Part shown: positions 8,249-12,530 of the stretch, piece by piece
How positions within the stretch are numbered: position 1 is the first letter of the stretch
How the letters are laid out: each line of letters begins with the position of its first letter
Assembly: GCA_964639225.1 (NCBI GenBank)
Contig: CAZXCK010000124.1
Coordinates: 1-12,530 of the forward strand
Length of the DNA stretch: 12,530 nt
Source of the DNA: CAZXCK01 sp964639225
GTDB lineage: Bacteria > Chloroflexota > Anaerolineae > Aggregatilineales > Phototrophicaceae
Direction: 5' to 3'
Notes under the pieces: generated by a model
The model's database searches: none
What the model saw: only the letters and a program-made list of their open reading frames with translations
What the model was told of the DNA's origin: nothing
Position numbers and translations under genes: made by a program

Positions 8249-9211
8249 CTACCAGGCGTAAGCTTCCGGCGCTGGACCCGGCCCCGGCCAGATTTCGTCC
8301 AGCCGCTTGAGCTGGTCCGCGCTCAGTTTGATCTCGACGGCGCGCAGGCTGCCGGTGAACTGGTCCATCGTGCGCGGGCCGATGATGGGCGCGGTCACGA
8401 CTGGATTGTGCAGCATCCAGGCCAGCGCCACGTCGGCGGGCTTCTCGCCGATCTCGTCGCAGAAGCTCTCATAGGCGTCGAGCTGCGGCTTCATCTGCTC
8501 CATGATCTCCGCGCTGCGACCACCCCGGCGGCGCTCGCCGCTTTCCTTGGTGCCGCCCAGAATACCACCCGCCAGCGGACTCCAGGGGATGACGCCCAGG
8601 CCGTAATGCTCGCAGGCCGGGATGACATCCATCTCGATGCGGCGCTCGACCAGGTTGTACAGGCTCTGCTCGCTGACCAGCCCCAGAAAGTTGCGCGCTT
8701 TGGCGGCTTCGTTGGCCTGGGCGATGTGCCAGCCAGCGAAGTTGCTGCTGCCCACATAGATCACCTTGCCCTCGCGCACGAGCTGCTCCATCGCCTGCCA
8801 GATTTCCTCCCAGGGCGTGCTGCGGTCGATGTGGTGCATCTGGTACAGGTCGATGTAGTCGGTCTGCAGGCGGCGCAGGCTGGCCTCGCAGGCGCGGCGA
8901 ATGTGCAGCGCGGACAGGCGGCCTTCGTTGGGCCAGGTACCCATGCCGCCGTAGACTTTGGTCGCCAGCACGGTCTTTTCGCGGCGTCCGCCGCCCTGTG
9001 CGAACCAGCGCCCGACGATCTCTTCGGTGTGGCCTCTGTTTTCCTGGCCGCCGTAGACGTTGGCCGTGTCGAAGAAGTTAACGCCATTTTCCAGAGCGGC
9101 GTCCATGATGGCGAAGCTGTCCGATTCGCTGGTATGCGGGCCGAAGTTCATCGTACCCAGGCACAACTGACTTACTTCCAGACCGGTCCGTCCAAGATGT
9201 GTATATTTCAT
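8249..9211 (-). CDS. Aldo/keto reductase, 320 aa
   Basis: A cytoplasmic NADPH-dependent oxidoreductase with a TIM-barrel fold; its carbonyl substrate cannot be read from sequence. The catalytic tetrad is complete: D48 and Y53 in FFDTANVYG, K85 in ATKVYG, H126 in QMHHID. The cofactor-binding region is also visible (YVGSSNFAGWH, GVIPWSPLAGG, and PIIGPRTMDQF near the C-terminus). The N-terminus, MKYTHLGRTGLEVSQLCLGTM, is typical of the Tas/YghZ-like branch. The ATG at 9211 was chosen, with AAGGGAG about 10 nt upstream. A GTG two codons earlier lies too close (4 nt) to that site. It leads a two-gene operon with thpR. Upstream on the same strand is AT-richer DNA and then the fold-back element at 9354. 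Confidence 0.93.
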   Translation of the reverse strand: MKYTHLGRTGLEVSQLCLGTMNFGPHTSESDSFAIMDAALENGVNFFDTANVYGGQENRGHTEEIVGRWFAQGGGRREKTVLATKVYGGMGTWPNEGRLSALHIRRACEASLRRLQTDYIDLYQMHHIDRSTPWEEIWQAMEQLVREGKVIYVGSSNFAGWHIAQANEAAKARNFLGLVSEQSLYNLVERRIEMDVIPACEHYGLGVIPWSPLAGGILGGTKESGERRRGGRSAEIMEQMKPQLDAYESFCDEIGEKPADVALAWMLHNPVVTAPIIGPRTMDQFTGSLRAVEIKLSADQLKRLDEIWPGPGPAPEAYAW

Positions 9212-9345
9212 AACCACTTTTCTCCCTTGCGTTGGTAAAAGCCCAATTACTACCTTACCGCAGCGGCCTGCCTGTCGCTATAACCAGCGAAAAAGTGGCC
9301 GCATAAAATCGCCCGCGCGTGGAACTTCCCGGCGGCAGCGGCTCA

Positions 9346-9568
9346 GAGAAAAGGTAACTACTCAGCATATCTTGTGGGGGCGCAGCCCGCCAGGACTATG
9401 TCCTGGTTACACCCCCGCAAGGGAGCGAGGCTCCCTTGACCCTCTGCTTTTCGGCGCAAAGCGCCGAAAAAGGCAAAGTTTTGTCCACTTTTTCAAAAGT
9501 GGCGGGTGTAAGGGACGCAGTCCCGGCGGGCTGCGCCCCGGCAACTACCTGAGTAGTTACGAGAAAAG
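9346..9568. repeat. 8-bp target-site duplication flanking the fold-back element
   Basis: GAGAAAAG occurs at 9346-9353 and again at 9561-9568, exactly abutting the two ends of the inverted repeat element. This is the footprint of transposase-mediated insertion with an 8-bp staggered cut. Its perfect conservation suggests recent insertion. Confidence 0.8.
9354..9560. mobile_element. Fold-back MITE, 207 bp, possibly mobilised by an IS66-type transposase
   Basis: The ends are perfect 12-bp inverted repeats: GTAACTACTCAG at 9354-9365 and its complement at 9549-9560. A second perfect 15-bp pair lies inside (9377-9391/9525-9539), then TACACCC at 9408-9414 with 9504-9510. Further hairpins are 9390-9396/9400-9406, 9418-9425/9431-9438, 9448-9457/9461-9470 (loop AAA), 9485-9492/9495-9502 and 9512-9516/9520-9524. 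The whole element can fold into one branched cruciform. No transposase fits inside, so it is non-autonomous. Terminal GTAA and an 8-bp duplication match what is known of IS66-family elements, but other 8-bp-duplicating families are possible. A short open frame across it is an artefact of the palindromes. Confidence 0.8.
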
Positions 9569-9593
9569 CAAAATGCCAGCACTGTGGCTGGCA
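9565..9593 (-). terminator. Rho-independent terminator facing left
   Basis: TGCCAGC at 9574-9580 pairs with GCTGGCA at 9587-9593 around a 6-nt loop. Read on the minus strand the stem is followed by TTTTGCTTTT. It would stop a transcript coming from the right, antisense to the parA leader, yet no minus-strand gene is seen there. Read on the plus strand there is no T run. Part of the T-rich tail is the target duplication copied by the MITE. Confidence 0.5.
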
Positions 9594-9628
9594 CCTGTGT
9601 GGACGTCGTTCTGTGTGGTATGACCCTC

Positions 9629-9655
9629 AGGTTAGCGGAAGCGAACCGCTAGCCT
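9629..9655. repeat. 10-bp inverted repeat upstream of the parA promoter
   Basis: AGGTTAGCGG (9629-9638) pairs with CCGCTAGCCT (9646-9655), including one G-U, around a 7-nt loop. It contains GTTAGC, a hexamer that recurs at 9749 and 9777 in the loops of two leader hairpins. It lies 39 nt before the TTGACA box, so it could be an operator or a separate stem. No function is assigned. Confidence 0.4.
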
Positions 9656-9693
9656 CAAACCTCACTATTCAAAACTTCGCTCATTATGTGGAA

Positions 9694-9722
9694 TTGACAG
9701 CCTATCCTCAGCGGTCTGCATT
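9694..9722 (+). promoter_or_regulatory. Putative parA promoter
   Basis: TTGACA at 9694-9699 is a perfect -35 box. At the standard 17-nt spacing the -10 is TGCATT (9717-9722), matching only three of six positions. The predicted start near 9730 falls just before the first paired segment of the leader fold. The weak -10 keeps confidence moderate. Confidence 0.45.
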
Positions 9723-9734
9723 AGAACCGCTATT

Positions 9735-9929
9735 GACCGAACGCAAGGGTTAGCTTTTGCGGTAAACGGAGGTGGAGTTAGCGCACCTCCGTCTACCTTG
9801 AAAGCCCGCTGCAAGAGGACAGCGACTCGCAAGATCACTCTATCACAGAAGCGCGAGTCTGTGTTTTCCAGCGGGAAATCGTTCGGTTTTTAGAGTCAAG
9901 AGGATAGAACAACCATGACTCGCGCTTTT
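9735..9929 (+). promoter_or_regulatory. Structured leader of the parA-like gene with two exclusive folds (candidate cis-regulatory RNA)
   Basis: P1 is 9735-9743/9880-9888 (9 bp) and encloses three helices. P2 is 9742-9746/9757-9761 and overlaps the inner end of P1 by two bases, so P1 then shortens to 9735-9741. P3 is 9761-9774/9784-9797 (one mismatch), stacking directly on P2. P4 is 9805-9811/9869-9875, with inner stem P4b 9824-9830/9853-9859. This is a four-way junction with GTTAGC in both the P2 and P3 loops. The right arm of P4b is also complementary over 13 positions (9847-9859, one G-U) to 9917-9929, which starts at the G of the parA ATG. P4b and this start-codon helix cannot form together. 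The ribosome site AGAGGA (9899-9904) lies between. The layout resembles a riboswitch or protein-sensing leader. I recognise no known class. Confidence 0.5.
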
Positions 9930-9959
9930 GTACTAACGAATCACAAAGGGGGTGTGGGG
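9915..9959 (+). CDS. ParA-like ATPase gene, 5' exon (15 codons), interrupted by a group II intron
   Basis: Translation gives MTRAFVLTNHKGGVG, the beta strand and first half of the deviant Walker A motif of ParA/MinD-type ATPases. The ATG follows AGAGGA by 10 nt. The frame stops making sense at 9960, where the group II intron begins, and resumes at 12472 with KST. Proteins of this family bind ATP, dimerise and position DNA or other cargo. Whether this one segregates chromosome, plasmid or something else cannot be told from 34 residues. No ParB is in view. Confidence 0.85.
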
Positions 9960-10513
9960 GTGCGCCCGTAAAGGCGTTTTCTGTAATGCCTCTTGAGAGG
10001 CTGCGGGTAGTGAGATCCCGCATGGTCAACTGACTTACCGGAGGCGGAAACGCCGCAAGGGACCATAGCATGTCAGTAAAGCGTCGGGCCTGGAAAACCA
10101 GCCGACAGGTGGCGATGCAAGACCACAGCAGTGACAAGGCCAAGGCTAGACTGCTTTAAACCCAGTTTCTTGGCTCTAACCCGCCGAGGTGCACGAAAGC
10201 TGGTTGGACACGTGCACAGGGGAGGTTTACACAGGTTATTGCCGACGATCGGTGTACTCACTAACTTCCCCTCAGCGCATCGGAGATGCGTGAAAGAAAC
10301 GAACGGGAGCCTAAATCACTGCGCAACAGGTACAGAAAACAGCTAAACGGGGATGACCTAAATCGGAATGCCTGTCACTACAGGCTATGGTGACAAGCCA
10401 CCTGAAAATCCGACACGGTTACGGAGCTTCCGTAGTAGTCCGCGATAGGTAACGCCTATCACATGGCGAAGGGAAGCAGGTTATTCGATGGATAGGATGC
10501 AAAGGTATGCGAA
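9960..10513 (+). ncRNA. Group II intron ribozyme, domains I-III
   Basis: A non-coding stretch between the intron 5' end and the maturase gene. It starts with GTGCG and is rich in short stems, for example GTAAAGGCG pairing back to the GCGCC near the start. It should hold the exon-binding sites and the scaffold that docks domain V. No real protein gene is present; a 71-codon frame here is spurious. Domain boundaries were not resolved by eye. Confidence 0.8.
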
Positions 10514-12358
10514 ATGCAAAAAGCTGAAGTAGTTCTATCTATACTCAATCAGAAGTCAGTTCAAAACAAGGAGTATGTGTTTGACAGGCTGTACCGCAAT
10601 TTGTTCAACCCGGATTTTTATCTCTTAGCTTACAGCAACATCTATGCCAATGAGGGCAATATGACGGCAGGAATTGATGATGAGACGATTGACGGTTTCA
10701 ACATCGAAACAGTGAATACGGTGATCGCTCAACTCAGGCAAGAAACCTACCGTCCGAAACCGGTACGGCGGACTTACATTCCCAAAAAGAATGGCAAGCG
10801 ACGCCCGCTCGGTATCCCCTCATTCACCGACAAGCTGGTGCAGGAAGTGGTGCGAATGCTGCTGCAAGCCATCTACGAACCGGTGTTCACCGACACGTCA
10901 CACGGGTTTCGACCCGGGAGAAGTTGTCACACGGCATTGATGCAAATCAAGACCACCTGTAAAGGCACGAACTGGGCCATCGAAGGCGACATTCAAGGGT
11001 TCTTCGACAACATCAACCACGCCACACTGCTTGAAATCCTCGCCCGAAAGATCGCGGACGGACGCTTACTCAACCTGATTGCGAAGTTTCTCAAGGCTGG
11101 GTACATGGAATTTCGGCAAGTTCATAACTCACTGACCGGAACGCCGCAGGGCGGGATTGTCAGCCCCATCCTCGCCAACATCTACCTCCACGAGTTGGAT
11201 GTGTATATGGAAGCGTTATGCCAGCGGTTCACGACCAACACAACACGGCGTAGAAACGCGGCCTACATGCGCCTCAACTCAGCACGTTTTGAGGCACGGC
11301 AAAACGGGGATTATGAAAAAGCCGACGCACTGCTCCAACAGATGCGCACCTTGCACACACAAGACCCGTTTGACCCCGACTACATCAAGGTCAAATACTG
11401 TCGCTACGCGGACGATTTTGTCGTCATGATCATCGGCAGTAAGAAACTCGCGCAAGACATCAAGGAAGCAATCAGAGCATTTCTGGAAACGCTGAACCTC
11501 GTCCTCAGTCCAGAAAAAACCATCATCACCAACCTGAGTGACCAGCGTGTACGTTTTCTTGGTTATGAAATCTCAAAAACCTACGAGAACTCCAAAATCA
11601 CGGAAACATCTCAAGGGGTCAAGAAACGCGCCGCCAACGACACCATCCAACTGCTCGTCCCCGCCGATGTGATACGGGATAAGCTCAAACCTTTCGTCCG
11701 CAACGGGAAATCCATCCACCACAATGCGCGTGTGAACGCGCCGCTGTTAGACACACTCACGCTGTACAACGCCGAAATTCGTGGTCTTTACAACTACTAC
11801 TGCCTTGCCACCGATGTCAGCACCAAAATCGGGAAGTTCAAATACTACCACTACTACAGTCTACTCAAAACCGTCGCCCGCAAAGAAAAACGCTCGATTG
11901 CTCAAGTGATTAGCACCTACGGGATTGATGTCAAACTCAAGCAGAAATCCGGCACACGCAAACTCTTCGGGGTCAGATACCAGACCAACAAAGGGCACAA
12001 GACCCTGACCTACTTTGACGAACCGCTCAAGAAGAAAGACCACCCCATACAGGGAGATGCCGCACAGGGGATGTTAAACATCATATTCCCATTGCGACAC
12101 CAAATTCTTGACCGACTTAACGCCAATACGTGTGAACTCTGCGGTTACCAGTCGGATTTCCCGACTGAGTTTCAAGTGCATCACGTCCGTAAACTGCGGG
12201 ACATCAAGCAAAAGTACCGTCAGCGCGGTAAACACATCCCTCGTTGGGTACTGGCAATGGTTTCACTGAACCGGAAAACGCTGGTGGTCTGCAAACCCTG
12301 CCACCTTGCCATCCATTCAGGACAAAACATGCCAAAACTAAAAGGAACTGACATATGA
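10514..12358 (+). CDS. ltrA: Group II intron reverse transcriptase/maturase with HNH endonuclease, 614 aa
   Basis: A multifunctional intron-encoded protein: it helps splicing, nicks the target and copies the intron into DNA. RT core: KKNGKRRPLGIP (about 91-102), HGFRPGRSCHTAL (about 130-142), catalytic D159 in EGDIQGFFDNI, GTPQGGIVSPILANIYL (about 209-225), and YADD at 298-301. Between the last two lies an insertion of about 60 residues (RRRNAAYMRLNSARF), typical of some organellar-like intron classes. Thumb/domain X follows (LYNAEIRGLYNYYC, KFKYYHYYSLLKTVARKEKRS, about 417-461). The C-terminus is an HNH/zinc nuclease: C540-C543, H556-H557, C593-C596 and H601. Full length with all catalytic residues. 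AAAGG lies 8 nt before the ATG, and the stop is 18 nt before domain V. ltrA is used here as the generic family symbol. Confidence 0.95.
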   Translation: MQKAEVVLSILNQKSVQNKEYVFDRLYRNLFNPDFYLLAYSNIYANEGNMTAGIDDETIDGFNIETVNTVIAQLRQETYRPKPVRRTYIPKKNGKRRPLGIPSFTDKLVQEVVRMLLQAIYEPVFTDTSHGFRPGRSCHTALMQIKTTCKGTNWAIEGDIQGFFDNINHATLLEILARKIADGRLLNLIAKFLKAGYMEFRQVHNSLTGTPQGGIVSPILANIYLHELDVYMEALCQRFTTNTTRRRNAAYMRLNSARFEARQNGDYEKADALLQQMRTLHTQDPFDPDYIKVKYCRYADDFVVMIIGSKKLAQDIKEAIRAFLETLNLVLSPEKTIITNLSDQRVRFLGYEISKTYENSKITETSQGVKKRAANDTIQLLVPADVIRDKLKPFVRNGKSIHHNARVNAPLLDTLTLYNAEIRGLYNYYCLATDVSTKIGKFKYYHYYSLLKTVARKEKRSIAQVISTYGIDVKLKQKSGTRKLFGVRYQTNKGHKTLTYFDEPLKKKDHPIQGDAAQGMLNIIFPLRHQILDRLNANTCELCGYQSDFPTEFQVHHVRKLRDIKQKYRQRGKHIPRWVLAMVSLNRKTLVVCKPCHLAIHSGQNMPKLKGTDI

Positions 12359-12376
12359 AACTGAGGAATAACTGGA

Positions 12377-12410
12377 GAGCCGGATACGCGGAAACGTGTA
12401 CGTCCGGTTC
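12377..12410 (+). ncRNA. Group II intron domain V (catalytic hairpin)
   Basis: A 34-nt hairpin beginning GAGCCGGA. Positions 1-8 pair with 27-34. The AGC catalytic triad is at 12378-12380, a 2-nt CG bulge at 12401-12402, and a GAAA tetraloop caps a 6-bp upper stem. This is the textbook geometry and the most conserved part of group II introns. The active-site bases are intact. Confidence 0.95.
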
Positions 12411-12471
12411 GGAGGGGGGTTCAGAGAAACCCGGTCTGGCAACAGACAAGGGCGCTTGGTTCCTACCCTAC
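12411..12471 (+). ncRNA. Group II intron domain VI and 3' splice site
   Basis: After domain V come two small stems, GGGTT/AACCC and GTCTG-GCAA-CAGAC, then TTCCTACCCTAC. The G-rich start (GGAGGGGGG) can pair with the C-rich end, leaving the A at 12465 as the likely bulged branch point. The exact pairing is less clear than in domain V. Confidence 0.6.
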
Positions 12472-12530
12472 AAGTCCACATCCGCAACGAATATCGCATT
12501 GGGCATCGCCGGGCTGCTGCGCCAGGTCGG
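12472..12530 (+). CDS. ParA-like ATPase gene, 3' exon (runs off right edge)
   Basis: In the frame set by the 5' exon it reads KSTSATNIALGIAGLLRQVG, which completes the Walker A lysine and serine/threonine and the following helix of a ParA/MinD-type ATPase. No stop is present before the window ends. The rest of the gene, including the switch motifs needed to classify it, is outside the window. Confidence 0.85.

Larger units (their letters stand above)
9960..12471 (+). mobile_element. Complete group II intron with RT/maturase, inserted in the P-loop codons of a parA-like gene
   Basis: A 2512-nt self-splicing retroelement in sense orientation. The 5' end is GTGCGCCC, fitting the GUGYG rule. Domains I-III occupy 9960 to about 10510, the protein is encoded in domain IV (10514-12358), a canonical 34-nt domain V is at 12377-12410, and a domain VI region ends CCTACCCTAC at 12471. 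A candidate branch-point A is at 12465, 7 nt from the end counting itself, and the intron ends AC. Boundaries are fixed independently because joining 9959 to 12472 restores KGGVG-KST in frame. CCCC at 10268-10271 plus flanking bases can pair with the last exon bases GTGGGG with one mismatch and is a candidate EBS1. Base composition is less GC-rich than the host genes, consistent with horizontal arrival. All parts look intact, so it may be both splicing and mobile. Confidence 0.93.

Noticed and set aside
9372..9623. 83-codon open frame across the fold-back element
   Set aside because: It reads through nested palindromes and target-site DNA, has no ribosome site, and the element explains the sequence better.
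9629..9800. Integron attC-type core sites suggested by repeated GTTAGC
   Set aside because: The core consensus GTTRRRY is not met (C where a purine is needed), and there are no cassette genes or integrase.
9570..9914. Known RNA genes (tRNA, tmRNA, RNase P, 6S) in the gene-free stretch
   Set aside because: No cloverleaf, CCA end or conserved RNase P/tmRNA signature sequences were found on either strand.
9952..9956. Earlier GTGTG as an alternative intron 5' boundary
   Set aside because: GTGTG does fit GUGYG loosely, but only a boundary before the GTGCG at 9960 restores the KGGVGKST reading frame with the 3' exon at 12472.
9835..10143. 102-codon minus-strand frame crossing the parA start and the intron 5' end
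   Set aside because: It overlaps the leader, exon and ribozyme, which account for the bases; composition and motifs do not suggest a protein.
10131..10346. 71-codon plus-strand frame in intron domain I
   Set aside because: This is ribozyme sequence; no ribosome site or motif.
1..12530. CRISPR array
   Set aside because: No regularly spaced direct repeats with unique spacers were seen.

Overview
The window is high-GC DNA with long spurious open frames opposite the real genes. It looks like a free-living bacterium, and the gene style suggests Chloroflexota: a YfhO-type membrane protein, an FmdB-type zinc ribbon, an AsnRS of the Bacillus-like type and a stand-alone ParA-like ATPase. That assignment is inferred from protein style only. 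Two stretches, about 9570-9914 and 9960-12471, look visibly less GC-rich and more structured than the rest.

Left part (1-6947). asnS (minus strand) runs off the left edge and is divergent from a small unknown gene (1547-1855, plus). The small gene converges, across a stem-loop that may be a terminator, on a two-gene minus-strand operon: a rhomboid protease (6060-6947), then a 1371-residue membrane protein (1921-6036). The latter fuses a YfhO-like half to a complete-looking MOP-superfamily polysaccharide flippase half.

Middle (6948-9211). The gap upstream of the rhomboid holds a dense set of stem-loops. Two of them have perfectly complementary 7-nt loops, so it is a candidate structured RNA or palindromic mobile element. 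Next come an FmdB-type zinc ribbon gene (plus) and, overlapping its stop codon tail to tail, thpR (minus). thpR lies in an operon behind an aldo/keto reductase gene.

Right part (9212-12530), an accessory region. A 207-bp fold-back MITE has perfect 12-bp terminal repeats and is flanked by an exact 8-bp target duplication. Then a leader of about 185 nt folds on paper into a four-way junction, with an alternative 13-bp pairing reaching the start codon of a ParA-like gene. That gene is split inside its Walker A (P-loop) codons by a complete group II intron (9960-12471) encoding an RT/maturase/HNH protein. Removing the intron exactly restores the reading frame KGGVG|KST. The ParA gene continues past the right edge.

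The best candidates for something undescribed are the switch-like parA leader, the intron homing into a P-loop, the kissing-hairpin RNA at 6999-7155 and the YfhO-flippase fusion. All folds were worked out by hand from base complementarity; no covariance or database search was possible.
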